From: Streptomyces sp. NBC_01454
Lineage (GTDB): Bacteria > Actinomycetota > Actinomycetes > Streptomycetales > Streptomycetaceae
DNA length: 64,000 nt
Assembly: GCF_036227565.1 (NCBI RefSeq)
Contig: NZ_CP109460.1
Location: forward strand, 558,001-622,000
Direction: 5' to 3'
A program made the position numbers and the translations under genes. The notes beneath the pieces are model-generated. The model was not told where the DNA came from. It saw only the letters and a program-made list of their open reading frames with translations, and did not search any database. Each line of letters opens with the position of its first letter. Within the stretch, counting starts at the first letter, position 1. Below, piece by piece: positions 19,141-27,416 of the stretch.

Positions 19141-19222
19141 TGGCGATACACACACCTCCATCCAGGGTCGTTGTGGGAATCCTCCTTGGCCGGGGACGGT
19201 GACGTAGGCCAGGATCAACGCC

Positions 19223-20383
19223 ATGGACCTGCTGAACGCACTGGTGGACAAGGGATTGCGGCGCGAGTTGCCGACCCGCGAAGAGGCGCTGGCCGTGCTG
19301 GCGACCTCCGATGACGAACTGCTCGATGTCGTGGCCGCGGCCGGAAAGGTGCGCCGTCAGTGGTTCGGGCGGCGGGTCAAACTCAACTATCTCGTCAACC
19401 TCAAGTCGGGTCTGTGCCCCGAGGACTGCTCGTACTGTTCGCAGCGGCTGGGGTCGAAGGCGGAGATCCTCAAGTACACCTGGCTCAAGCCGGACGACGC
19501 CTCCAAGGCGGCGGCCGCGGGGGTCGCCGGCGGGGCCAAGCGCGTCTGTCTGGTGGCCAGTGGCCGTGGTCCCACGGACAGGGACGTGGACCGCGTCTCG
19601 AAGACGATCTCCACCATCAAGGAGCAGAACGAGGGCATCGAGGTGTGCGCCTGCCTGGGTCTGCTCTCCGAGGGTCAGGCCGGGCGGCTGCACGAGGCGG
19701 GCGCCGATGCGTACAACCACAACCTCAACACCTCGGAAGCCACATACGGCGACATCTGCACCACGCACGACTTCTCGGACCGTGTCTCCACCGTCCAGCA
19801 GGCCCAGGCGGCCGGAATGTCGGCCTGTTCCGGGCTGATCGCCGGTATGGGGGAGAGCGACGCCGATCTCGTCGATGTGGTCTACGCGCTGCGCGAGCTG
19901 GACCCCGACTCCGTCCCGGTGAACTTCCTGATCCCCTTCGAGGGCACCCCGCTCGCCAAGGAGTGGCACCTCACCCCGCAGCGTGCGCTGCGCATTCTGG
20001 CGATGGTGCGGTTCGTCTGCCCGGACATCGAGGTGCGGCTGGCCGGCGGCCGCGAGGTGCATCTGCGCAGCATGCAGCCGCTGGCGCTGCACCTGGTCAA
20101 CTCCATCTTCCTCGGCGACTATCTGACCAGCGAGGGCCAGGCCGGCAAGGACGATCTGGCGATGATCGCGGACGCCGGTTTCGAGGTCGAGGGCACCGAC
20201 ACCAGCACGCTGCCCGAGCACCGCCGCGCGAGCTGCGGCGGGGCGGAGCACGCGGAGTCCACCTGCGCGGGCGGCGACGCGGCGCCCGCCGCCACGATCC
20301 CCGCGCCGCCCGAGGAGAGCCGCCGCGACCTGGTCTCGGTGCGCCGCCGGGGTGCCGGTACCGAGCTGCCGCCCAATGCCTGA
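19223..20383 (+). CDS. bioB: Biotin synthase
   Basis: A 386-residue radical-SAM enzyme inserting sulfur into dethiobiotin. The radical-SAM cluster ligands are C65, C69 and C72 ([11 protein letters not shown]). Other BioB hallmarks are [22 protein letters not shown] and the [11 protein letters not shown] strand. The C-terminal 55 residues beyond the core are Ala/Pro-rich with two extra Cys, longer than in enterobacterial BioB but common in Streptomyces. A CAGGAT element seven bases before the ATG suggests a leaderless transcript. Its stop overlaps the bioA start by eight bases. Confidence 0.97.
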   Translation: MDLLNALVDKGLRRELPTREEALAVLATSDDELLDVVAAAGKVRRQWFGRRVKLNYLVNLKSGLCPEDCSYCSQRLGSKAEILKYTWLKPDDASKAAAAGVAGGAKRVCLVASGRGPTDRDVDRVSKTISTIKEQNEGIEVCACLGLLSEGQAGRLHEAGADAYNHNLNTSEATYGDICTTHDFSDRVSTVQQAQAAGMSACSGLIAGMGESDADLVDVVYALRELDPDSVPVNFLIPFEGTPLAKEWHLTPQRALRILAMVRFVCPDIEVRLAGGREVHLRSMQPLALHLVNSIFLGDYLTSEGQAGKDDLAMIADAGFEVEGTDTSTLPEHRRASCGGAEHAESTCAGGDAAPAATIPAPPEESRRDLVSVRRRGAGTELPPNA

Positions 20384-21680
20384 GCCGCTCTCCCCCCGCG
20401 AGCTGCTGGCCCTCGACCGGCAGCACGTGTGGCATCCGTACGGGCCGATGCCCGGCCGGACCGCACCGCTGCTGGTGGAGTCGGCCTCCGGGGTCCGGCT
20501 CCGGCTGGCCGAACCGGTCGAGGGCCGGGACGAGTTGGTGGACGGCATGTCGTCGTGGTGGTCGGCGGTGCACGGCTACAACCACCCGGTGCTCAACGAG
20601 GCGGCGCACGGCCAGCTGGGGCGGATGAGCCATGTGATGTTCGGCGGGCTCACCCATGAGCCCGCGGTGCGGCTGGCGAAGCGGCTGGTGGACATCACCC
20701 CGGAGCCGCTGGAGCACGTCTTCCTCGCCGACTCCGGTTCGGTGTCGGTCGAGGTCGCCGTGAAGATGTGCCTGCAGTACTGGCGCTCGCTCGGCAAGCC
20801 GCGCAAACAGCGGCTGTTGACCTGGCGGGGCGGCTATCACGGCGACACCTGGCAGCCGATGTCGGTGTGCGATCCGGACGGCGGAATGCACGAGCTGTGG
20901 CAGGGGGTGCTGCCGCGGCAGATCTTCGCGGACGCGCCGCCGGCCGGCTTCGATGCCGCACCGGACGAGGCGTACGCGGCGCAGCTGCGCGAGCTGATCG
21001 GCCGGCACGCCGAGGAGCTGGCGGCGGTGATCGTGGAGCCGGTGGTCCAGGGTGCGGGCGGGATGTCGTTCCACTCCCCCGGATATCTGCGGGTGCTGCG
21101 GGAGGCCTGCGACGCGCATGGCGTGCTGCTCATCTTCGATGAGATCGCGACCGGCTTCGGCCGTACGGGCTCGCTCTTCGCCGCCGGACACGCCGGGGTC
21201 TCCCCCGATGTGATGTGTCTCGGCAAGGCACTGACCGGCGGCTATCTGACCCTGGCGGCGACGCTGTGCACGGCGGCCGTCGCGGACGGCATCTCCCGCG
21301 GTGCCCTGCCGGTGCTGGCGCACGGCCCGACGTTCATGGGTAATCCGCTCGCCGCGGCGGTCGCCGATGCCTCGATCGATCTGCTGCTGTCCCAGGACTG
21401 GGCGCAGGAGGTCAAGCGGATCGAGACCGGACTGCGGGCGGGGCTGGCGCCGGCCGCGAGCCACGCCGGGGTCCGCGAGGTGCGGGTGCTCGGCGCGATC
21501 GGTGTCGTGCAGCTCGACCACGAGGTGGACATGGCGGCCGCGACCCGGGCGGCGGTCCGGGAGGGGGTGTGGCTGCGCCCGTTCAGGGACCTTATCTACA
21601 CCATGCCGCCGTACATCACCGGCGACGACGATCTGGCGCGCATCTGCGCCGCGGTGTGCGCGGCGGCCCGCGAGGGCTGA
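20376..21680 (+). CDS. bioA: Adenosylmethionine-8-amino-7-oxononanoate aminotransferase
   Basis: A 434-residue PLP aminotransferase converting KAPA to DAPA with S-adenosylmethionine as amino donor. Features: HVWHPYGPM (17-25), the [12 protein letters not shown] substrate segment (60-71), the [15 protein letters not shown] turn, [13 protein letters not shown] (253-265) and the PLP lysine K284 in [10 protein letters not shown]. The ATG at 20376 overlaps the bioB stop codon, implying coupled translation; a GTG-like upstream in-frame start at 20352 is less likely because family members start at [10 protein letters not shown]. Confidence 0.96.
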   Translation: MPEPLSPRELLALDRQHVWHPYGPMPGRTAPLLVESASGVRLRLAEPVEGRDELVDGMSSWWSAVHGYNHPVLNEAAHGQLGRMSHVMFGGLTHEPAVRLAKRLVDITPEPLEHVFLADSGSVSVEVAVKMCLQYWRSLGKPRKQRLLTWRGGYHGDTWQPMSVCDPDGGMHELWQGVLPRQIFADAPPAGFDAAPDEAYAAQLRELIGRHAEELAAVIVEPVVQGAGGMSFHSPGYLRVLREACDAHGVLLIFDEIATGFGRTGSLFAAGHAGVSPDVMCLGKALTGGYLTLAATLCTAAVADGISRGALPVLAHGPTFMGNPLAAAVADASIDLLLSQDWAQEVKRIETGLRAGLAPAASHAGVREVRVLGAIGVVQLDHEVDMAAATRAAVREGVWLRPFRDLIYTMPPYITGDDDLARICAAVCAAAREG

Positions 21681-21782
21681 CCTCGCGGCGGGCGGGAGCG
21701 GGCCGGGCAGCCGGCCGGCCCCGGCCCCGGCCGCGCCCCCGCCGGCGCGGCGCGCACCGGCACTCTTCACCAGGAACCATCC

Positions 21783-21804
21783 GGCCGTCCCCCGGGGGAC
21801 GGCC
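21783..21804 (+). other. Perfect 22-bp inverted repeat before bioD
   Basis: GGCCGTCCCCC is followed directly by its reverse complement GGGGGACGGCC, ending 22 bases before the bioD start. As RNA it would form a strong hairpin just upstream of the ribosome site (GGAGG), able to attenuate or insulate bioD from the bioBA transcript. Confidence 0.8.
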
Positions 21805-21826
21805 CGCGCAGAGTCGGAGGCACACC

Positions 21827-22528
21827 ATGTCAGTGCTGTTCGTGACGGGTACGGGCACGGAGATCGGCAAGACCGTGACCACCGCCGCGATCGCCGCGGC
21901 GGCGCTCGCCCGGGGTCGCTCGGTGGCCGTGCTCAAACCGGCCCAGACCGGTGTCACGGCACACGAGACGGGCGACGCGGCGGAGGTCGAGCGGCTGGCC
22001 GGTCCGGTCACCACCCTGGAACTCGCCCGCTTTCCCGACCCGTTGGCGCCCGCGACGGCCGCGCTGCGGGCCGGTCTGCCGCCGGTGCTCCCCCAGGACA
22101 TCGCCGAGGCCGCCGCGAAACTGGACGCCTCGCACGACCTGGTGCTGGTCGAGGGCGCGGGCGGGCTGCTCGTCCGCTTCGACGCGGACGGCCACACCCT
22201 CGCCGACGCCGCGCGGCTGGCGAAGGCCCCCGTGCTGGTGGTCGCCCAGGCGGGCCTGGGCACCCTGAACGCCACCGCGCTGACCGCGCTGGCGCTGCGC
22301 GCGTACGGACTCGACTCCCCGGGCGTCGTCATCGGCAGCTGGCCGGCCGCGCCCGATCTGGCCGCGCGCTGCAATCTGGCCGACCTCCCGGAAGCGGCCG
22401 GCGCCCCGCTCCTCGGCCTGGTCCCGGAGAACTCCGGCGCCCTCGCCCCGAACGCCTTCCGCGCCGCGGCACCCGGCTGGCTGACACCGGCGCTCGGCGG
22501 ATCGGACACGTTCCGGATCCCTGTATGA
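21827..22528 (+). CDS. bioD: Dethiobiotin synthetase
   Basis: A 233-residue ATP-dependent enzyme closing the ureido ring of dethiobiotin. The P-loop GTGTEIGKT is at residues 8-16, the substrate lysine in VLKPAQTG follows, and VEGAGGLLVRF is the second nucleotide/substrate loop. GGAGG lies five to nine bases before ATG 21827. It is separated from bioA by 146 bases containing a strong hairpin, so its expression may be set apart from bioBA. Confidence 0.95.
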   Translation: MSVLFVTGTGTEIGKTVTTAAIAAAALARGRSVAVLKPAQTGVTAHETGDAAEVERLAGPVTTLELARFPDPLAPATAALRAGLPPVLPQDIAEAAAKLDASHDLVLVEGAGGLLVRFDADGHTLADAARLAKAPVLVVAQAGLGTLNATALTALALRAYGLDSPGVVIGSWPAAPDLAARCNLADLPEAAGAPLLGLVPENSGALAPNAFRAAAPGWLTPALGGSDTFRIPV

Positions 22529-22696
22529 GCCGCTCATGACGGTGGCGGGTGGGCAGGGCGGGCCGCCCGGCGGGGCACAGTGCCCCCGGCCCGTACGGAT
22601 GTGCGCACCACGGACCGGGTGACTCGCGGGGACTCCTTGTCCGCCCAGTGGGGAGACTGACGGCAGGAGCGGGCATCGCCGGCGAAGGGGTCCGTC

Positions 22697-23368
22697 ATGT
22701 TGCAGCGCAGAAGAGTGCCGCAGGGCACCGTCCACCACCCGGTGTTCGCCCGTTACTACGCGAGCTGCTGCGGTCCGGCGGCGGACGCGCGAGCGGGGGT
22801 GGCCGCGCTCCGCAGGGAGTTGCTGGCGGGCGCCACGGGCCGGGTCATCGAGGTCGGCGCCGGCACGGGGCTGAACTTCGCGCACTATCCGGGGACGGTC
22901 TCGGAGGTGGTGGCGATCGAGCCGGAGTCCACGCTGCGGGAGGTGGCCCGGTCGGCGGCGGCCCGTGCGGAGGTACCGGTGGATCTGGTGCCGGGGGTGG
23001 CGGAGGCGCTGCCGGTCAAGAGCGAGGGCTTCGATACGGCGGTGGCGTCGCTGGTGCTGTGTTCGGTGCACGAGGTGCCGCGGGCGCTGGCGGAGCTGCT
23101 GCGGGTGCTGCGTCCGGGCGGTGAGCTGCGGTTCTTCGAACACGGGCGGGCCACGGGGCGGGGGCTGGCGATGGTGCAGCGGGCGCTGGACCGGACGGTC
23201 TGGCCGCTGCTGATGGGCGGCTGTCACACCGGCCGCGATCCGCTGGGCGAAGTGCGGGCGGCCGGGTTCGAGGTGGTGCGGGTGCGCCGGCTGAAGGTGC
23301 CGGAGCGCGGGCCCACGCTGCCGACCTCGCCGGCGGTGCTGGGCCTGGCGCGGCGGCCGGCCGGCTGA
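22697..23368 (+). CDS. Class I SAM-dependent methyltransferase
   Basis: A 223-residue methyltransferase with motif I VIEVGAGTGLN (residues 50-60), acidic motif II AIEPES, and motif IV VASLVLCSVHEVPRAL with the post-motif LRVLRPGGELRFFEHG. The pattern SLVLCSVH and the FFEHGRA strand resemble the METTL7/thiol methyltransferase-like UbiE group. Substrate unknown. The ATG at 22697 has no strong Shine-Dalgarno within the usual distance (GGGGTCC 6-12 bases upstream). Its stop codon lies in an 8-bp tandem repeat. Confidence 0.85.
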   Translation: MLQRRRVPQGTVHHPVFARYYASCCGPAADARAGVAALRRELLAGATGRVIEVGAGTGLNFAHYPGTVSEVVAIEPESTLREVARSAAARAEVPVDLVPGVAEALPVKSEGFDTAVASLVLCSVHEVPRALAELLRVLRPGGELRFFEHGRATGRGLAMVQRALDRTVWPLLMGGCHTGRDPLGEVRAAGFEVVRVRRLKVPERGPTLPTSPAVLGLARRPAG

Positions 23369-23392
23369 CCGGCTGACCGGCTGACCGGCTGG
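23361..23392. repeat. Four 8-bp CCGGCTGA units across a stop codon
   Basis: CCGGCTGA occurs three times in tandem and a fourth time as CCGGCTGG. The first unit contains the methyltransferase stop codon. Because the unit is not a multiple of three, each copy places TGA in a different frame. Confidence 0.9.
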
Positions 23393-23412
23393 GGCCTGAA
23401 CGGCCGGGGCTC

Positions 23413-23784
23413 TCAGACGGTCCAGGTGCGCAGCGCGTCCGCGATGGCGCAGACGTCGGCCGTGCCGTCCTTGACGAGACGGGCGAGGTCGCGGACCTGC
23501 TCCGGGGAGGTGGCGATCTTCAGCCCGCTCGCCACGAGATAGCCGTAGGCGACCGCGGTCGCGAACATCGCGTTCGAGCCCTCCAACGCCGGCACCCGAA
23601 GCAGGAGTTGGAGCAGGGATGCGGCACGTTCCTGGGGGTCGGCGTAGACGGGCACGCCGAATATCTCGGCCTCGTGGCGGCTGACGGCGGCCACCAGGGC
23701 GCCCCAGTCGGTGACCTGGGGGTCTCCGGGGGTGTGCTGTTCGGCGATCAGAAGGAGCCAGGCGAGATCGATACGCAGTGTCAC
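23413..23784 (-). CDS. Fic/Doc-like toxin with degenerate active-site motif
   Basis: A 123-residue helical protein matching the Doc-type toxins annotated as the toxin part of Streptomyces Fic systems. It pairs with the RHH protein upstream through a GTGA overlap of four bases, the typical antitoxin-toxin coupling. Active Fic/Doc proteins carry HPFxxGNxR; the equivalent segment here reads VPALEGSNAMF (residues 64-74), lacking the catalytic His and the anion-binding Arg. It may therefore be inactive as an AMP- or phosphotransferase or use another chemistry. The GTG start is chosen for the overlap. Family call rests on remembered homologues. Confidence 0.65.
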   Translation of the reverse strand: MTLRIDLAWLLLIAEQHTPGDPQVTDWGALVAAVSRHEAEIFGVPVYADPQERAASLLQLLLRVPALEGSNAMFATAVAYGYLVASGLKIATSPEQVRDLARLVKDGTADVCAIADALRTWTV

Positions 23785-24050
23785 GTCGTGCCCGGCAGTC
23801 CTTCGTGCGGGGTGGGCGCCGCGTCCGGCGCCTCGCGTCGTTCCCGGCCGAATTCCTCGGCGAAGACCCGCTCGTACTGCTTCATGAAGTCGGAGGCGGC
23901 CTCGACGAAGGTCTGGCCGATCTCACCGGCGTCCTTCAGGACGAGTTCCTCGATGTAGCGGTTCATGCTCACCCCCCGCTGCTGAGCGCGCTCCCGCGCC
24001 GCTTCGGCAGTGGCCTCGTCCACCCGGACGTTCAGCTGCGTCTTCGCCAC
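23781..24050 (-). CDS. Ribbon-helix-helix antitoxin (HicB/CopG-like)
   Basis: An 89-residue protein. Residues 4-40 form a ribbon-helix-helix DNA-binding fold (TQLNVRVDEATAEAARERA, then GVSMNRYIEELVLK); the acidic and Pro-rich C-terminus (about 55-89) is the likely toxin-binding tail. It would repress its own operon and neutralise the downstream Fic/Doc-like protein. The GTG at 24050 lies directly after GGAGGG, so close that leaderless or unusual initiation is possible; the strand starts MAKTQLNV in relatives. Confidence 0.8.
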   Translation of the reverse strand: MAKTQLNVRVDEATAEAARERAQQRGVSMNRYIEELVLKDAGEIGQTFVEAASDFMKQYERVFAEEFGRERREAPDAAPTPHEGLPGTT

Positions 24051-24111
24051 CCCTCCAAGCTAGCGCGCGGGTGCTAGCAGCGGCAAGCAGCAGAAGGGGC
24101 GGCGGACCCGG

Positions 24112-24171
24112 CGCGGGGTGCCGCCCCCCGGTGCCGCGCGAGGCACCATCCGGGCGGCGCGGCACCCCGCG
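24112..24171. terminator. Branched hairpin downstream of the CAP-domain gene
   Basis: CGCGGGGTGCCGC (24112-24124) pairs perfectly with GCGGCACCCCGCG (24159-24171); an inner six-base stem GGTGCC/GGCACC (24130-24135, 24142-24147) lies between the arms. It sits just after the CAP-domain stop codon in the direction of transcription. Confidence 0.8.
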
Positions 24172-24179
24172 GCCGGCCT

Positions 24180-24830
24180 TTACTTGTAGCCGAAGTCCTG
24201 GGTCCAGTACGCCCGGAGCTTGCCGCCCAGGGCGACACCTATGCCGGTGGCCTTGGAGTGGCAGCCGAGGAGGTTGGCCCGGTGGCCGGGGCTGTGCATC
24301 CAGGCGTCGAACGCGCCCTTGGGCGTGGTCGGCCAGGCGTCGATGTTCTCGCCCGAGGCGTCGTGGTAGCCCTGCGCCTCCATGCGCTCCTTGGGGTCCT
24401 TGCCGTGGGAGGCGGTGTGCGCGTAGAAGCCGTGGGCGGCCATGTCCTGGCTGTGCAGGCGGGCCGCCCTGTCCAGGCGGGGGTCGCGGCGCAGGGGCGC
24501 GCAACCATGCTCGGTCCGTGCCTTGTTGACCAGCCGGTTGATCTCCGCCTCGTAGCGCGCGACCTTGCCGCCGGCCTGCGCGGAAGCGGTCGGCGCGGCG
24601 GACGGGGTGGCCGGAGCGGACGGCCGGGCGCTCGACCCGGCCGGGGGCGCCGTGGTGTGAGCAGCCGGCGGGAAGGCCTCGCCGGCCTTCGCGTTGTCCT
24701 GGGAGTTGAACACCGTCAGCGATCCGGCGATGACGCCCACCGAGGCCACCAGGCCGATCGGGACGATCCTGGCCCTGCGCCGGTGCGTGCCGCGCGCCTC
24801 GCGCTTCGACGAAGAGAATTTCACGTTCAA
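24180..24830 (-). CDS. CAP (SCP/PR1) domain extracellular protein
   Basis: A 216-residue exported protein. A basic N-terminus (residues 1-23) and hydrophobic segment (about 24-42) form a signal anchor, followed by a Pro/Ala/Ser/Thr linker (50-85) and a bacterial CAP domain (about 90-216) with RLVNKARTEHGCAPL, LDRAARLHSQDMAAHGFYAH, the ENIDAWP motif and HSPGHRANLLGC. Two Cys in the domain can pair. Function of bacterial CAP proteins is unsettled. A TTG at 24830 has GGAG nine bases upstream; the alternative GTG at 24824 would be 15 bases away, so TTG is preferred. Confidence 0.88.
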   Translation of the reverse strand: MNVKFSSSKREARGTHRRRARIVPIGLVASVGVIAGSLTVFNSQDNAKAGEAFPPAAHTTAPPAGSSARPSAPATPSAAPTASAQAGGKVARYEAEINRLVNKARTEHGCAPLRRDPRLDRAARLHSQDMAAHGFYAHTASHGKDPKERMEAQGYHDASGENIDAWPTTPKGAFDAWMHSPGHRANLLGCHSKATGIGVALGGKLRAYWTQDFGYK

Positions 24831-25437
24831 CTAAATCGTCTCCATGGGGGGATAACCGGAAGGGAAAGGGGCGGGGACAAAGACCTCACCCGTCTCCCGC
24901 GGGCAGGCCGGCGAACCGAACCACCCTTTCCGAGAACAGGATTACCGTAACAAAACATTCGGCCACTCGATCTCGGTAGGTGCGGCGCCGATAATTGCCC
25001 GGCGTGCCGTAATAAGCAACATGCCCGCTTTTCACCAACCTTTGAAGGAGTGGCCCTTCCCCTGTCCGACCCGAATCTGCGATACCGGAAGCCCAACTAC
25101 ACCTTATTTCAGGTGGGTTCGACGGGGAGCATGGACGGACGCCCGACTTGCTGGAAATCCCGTCAACAAGGGGACCGGAAAATCGCCGTCACAGCCGCAC
25201 CGAAACCGGAGATCCATGAGCCGATGTCCCCTTTCCGGAGAAATACGCGGGACGCCCGTTGCGTTTCCGTTCCGCGCCACGGAAAGGGTTTTTCGGGCCG
25301 GCCACAGAAAATATGCGGCTGGCCGGCGGGGCCCGAACGGAAATCGGGGCGCCGACCGGGGCGCGGCACCGGGCCCGCGGCGCCCACCTCGCGGAAAGGC
25401 TTCGACACCGCGCACCCTCCGGTGATGGGATCCGATC
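24831..25437. other. 607-bp AT-richer divergent intergenic region
   Basis: Lies between the divergent CAP-domain and GNAT genes. It is visibly less GC-rich than neighbouring DNA (runs such as ACAAAACATTCG near 24953 and GAAAATATGCGG near 25308) and contains GTTACGGTAAT on the minus strand near 24945. Short open frames on the plus strand (25021-25425) lack third-position GC and known domains. I cannot name a promoter, RNA or gene here. Confidence 0.55.
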
Positions 25438-25863
25438 ATGACTGATCTTCACGTCCGGACCGGGACGCCGGCCGACCTCGATGCCGTACTCGCCTTCTGG
25501 AAGGACGCCGCGGAGGGCACCAGCATCAGCGATGACACCGACGGCGTGGCACGGCTGGTGGCCCGCGATCCCGAGTCGCTGCTACTGGCCGAACGTGACG
25601 GCGCCCTGGTGGGCACGGTGATCGCCGGCTTCGACGGCTGGCGCTGCCATCTCTACCGGCTGGCCGTGGCCCCCCGGTGCCGCCGGCAGGGCATCGGCGG
25701 CGCACTGCTGGCGGCCGCCGAGGAGCGGTTCCGCGCGCTGGGCGGGCGGCGCGGTGATGCGATGGTGCTGGACCGCAACGAGCCGGCGCACCACGCCTGG
25801 CGGGCGGCGGGGTATGCCCCCGAGCTGCAGTGGAGCCGCTGGGTCAAGCACCTCGACGACTGA
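25438..25863 (+). CDS. GNAT family N-acetyltransferase
   Basis: A 141-residue acetyltransferase made of a single GNAT fold: HVRTGTPADLDAVLAFW strand-helix at the start, YRLAVAPRCRRQGIGGALL (motif A, with the acetyl-CoA pyrophosphate loop RRQGIGG) and a C-terminal NEPAHHAWRAAGY motif B. Acceptor unknown. The ATG at 25438 has no strong Shine-Dalgarno; GGTGATGGGATCCGATC precedes it. Stand-alone gene between the intergenic region above and the CNNM pair. Confidence 0.88.
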   Translation: MTDLHVRTGTPADLDAVLAFWKDAAEGTSISDDTDGVARLVARDPESLLLAERDGALVGTVIAGFDGWRCHLYRLAVAPRCRRQGIGGALLAAAEERFRALGGRRGDAMVLDRNEPAHHAWRAAGYAPELQWSRWVKHLDD

Positions 25864-25990
25864 GCGCATCCGTCGGCGTGCACGGGAGCCCGTCCAAGAT
25901 GCGGACGGACCCCCGCTCGCGACTTTGCTGACCCTTTACCATGGAGGCTCCACCGACCCCGGCGAAAGGTGTGTGAGCGTCCAGCCATGG

Positions 25991-26039
25991 GCGAACCTCC
26001 CAGTTGTCGAGCTTCCTGGCGACATAGCGCGAACCTCCC
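25991..26039 (+). repeat. Two 11-bp direct repeats GCGAACCTCCC in CNNM leader
   Basis: Exact copies at 25991-26001 and 26029-26039 lie in the 209-bp leader of the CNNM operon, 38 bases apart start to start. The second ends about 34 bases before the start codon. The CCTCCC cores could pair with the GGAGG ribosome site at 26061-26065, which would allow a switch in the leader RNA; this is inference. Confidence 0.6.
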
Positions 26040-26072
26040 GATCCTGCTCGATCATGGGACGGAGGTGACTCG

Positions 26073-27416
26073 ATGACCGACCTGCTCTTTCTGGGCGTGG
26101 CGCTCCTCCTGACCCTGGCCTGCGGAGTCTTCGTCGCGGCCGAGTTCTCGCTGACGACCGTCGAGCGCAGCGACCTCGAACGCGCCGTCGAGCGCGGCGA
26201 GCGGGGCGCGGACAGCGCCCTGAAGGCCGTCCGCAGTCTCACCTTCCAGCTCTCCGGGGCCCAGCTCGGTATCACCGTCACCGGCCTGGTCATCGGCATG
26301 CTGTCCAAAAAGGCCATCGCCACCCTGCTGGCAGGACCGCTGGACGCGATGGGTCTGCCCCGCTCGGCGGCGGACTCACTGGCCCTGGTGCTCGGTACGG
26401 CGATCTCCACGGTCGTCCTGATGGTCATCGGCGAACTGGTGCCGAAGAACTGGGCCATCTCCAGCCCGCTGGCCATCGCCAAGCGGGTCGCCACCGCGCA
26501 GCGCGGCTTCAGCGCCTTCTTCCGGCCGCTGATCCGCCACCTCAACAACGCCGCGAACCGCATGGTCCGCCGGATGGGCCTGGAGCCCGCCGAGGAGCTG
26601 GCCTCGGCGCGCGGCCCGCAGGAGCTGGTGGCGCTGGCCCGGCACTCCGCCGAGGAGGGCGCGCTGGAGGCCGACACCGCCGAGCTGTTCGTCCGTACCC
26701 TCAACCTCGCCGATCTGACCGCGGAGAACGTGATGACCCCGCGGGTGCAGGTGATGGCGCTGGAGGTGCACTCCACCGCGGAGGACGTGGCCAACGCAAC
26801 CCGGGCGACCGGGCTGTCCCGCTTCCCGGTCTACCGCAGCAGCCTGGACAGCGTCGTCGGGGTGGCACACATCAAGGACGTGCTGACCATCCCGGCCGAA
26901 CGCCGCCCCCGCCATCCGGTCTCCGAGCTGGTGCGCGAGCCGCTGCTCGTCCCCACGACGCTGACCGTGGACCGGCTGCTGGACCGGCTCTCCGGCAAGC
27001 GCACGATGGCCGTGGTCATCGACGAATACGGCGGCACGGCCGGAGTGGTGACCCTGGAGGACATCGTCGAGGAGGTCGTCGGCGAGGTCCGCGACGAGCA
27101 CGATCCGATGGAGACCCCCGACCTGGCGCCGGCCGGCGCCGACGCCGAGGGCCGCGCCCTCTACCAGGCCGACGGCGCCGCCCGCACCGACCAGCTGGAA
27201 CGGATCGGCCTGCGGCTGCCGGAGGGCCCGTACGAGACCCTCGCCGGCCTGGTCGCCAGTGCGCTGGGCCGGATACCCGTATCCGGCGACAGCCTGGAGG
27301 TGGCCGGCTGGTCCATGGACGTGCTCGACGCCACCGGTCACCGCGCCGCGCGGGTGCTGCTGCACGCGCCGCTGCCCGGCAGTACCGACGAGCGGGACAC
27401 GGAGGCCGGCCGATGA
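26073..27416 (+). CDS. CNNM/CorC-type membrane protein with CBS pair, first
   Basis: A 447-residue protein of the DUF21-CBS-CorC_HlyC family, linked to Mg2+/Co2+ transport or sensing. Order: N-terminal membrane domain with about four helices (residues 1-185; FVAAEFSLTTVERSDLE is a DUF21 hallmark), CBS pair (about 205-330; TAENVMTPRVQVMAL and VVIDEYGGTAGVVTLEDIVEEVVGE split across it), and CorC_HlyC domain (about 345-435). ATG 26073 follows GGAGG by seven bases. It overlaps the next, paralogous gene by four bases. Confidence 0.93.
   Translation: MTDLLFLGVALLLTLACGVFVAAEFSLTTVERSDLERAVERGERGADSALKAVRSLTFQLSGAQLGITVTGLVIGMLSKKAIATLLAGPLDAMGLPRSAADSLALVLGTAISTVVLMVIGELVPKNWAISSPLAIAKRVATAQRGFSAFFRPLIRHLNNAANRMVRRMGLEPAEELASARGPQELVALARHSAEEGALEADTAELFVRTLNLADLTAENVMTPRVQVMALEVHSTAEDVANATRATGLSRFPVYRSSLDSVVGVAHIKDVLTIPAERRPRHPVSELVREPLLVPTTLTVDRLLDRLSGKRTMAVVIDEYGGTAGVVTLEDIVEEVVGEVRDEHDPMETPDLAPAGADAEGRALYQADGAARTDQLERIGLRLPEGPYETLAGLVASALGRIPVSGDSLEVAGWSMDVLDATGHRAARVLLHAPLPGSTDERDTEAGR

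Noticed and set aside
19067..20548. Continuation of the bioF frame upstream through bioB
   Set aside because: BioF homologues start at the ATG at 19066, and the upstream part is antisense to bioB, which is certain from its radical-SAM motif.
25021..25425. Possible small genes in the AT-richer gap
   Set aside because: Weak codon bias and no similarity; three overlapping frames are equally plausible, so none is supported.
25864..26072. M-box or yybP-ykoY type metal riboswitch before the CNNM genes
   Set aside because: GGAGGCTCC near 25943 looked like part of an M-box, but the other conserved segments and the length do not fit.
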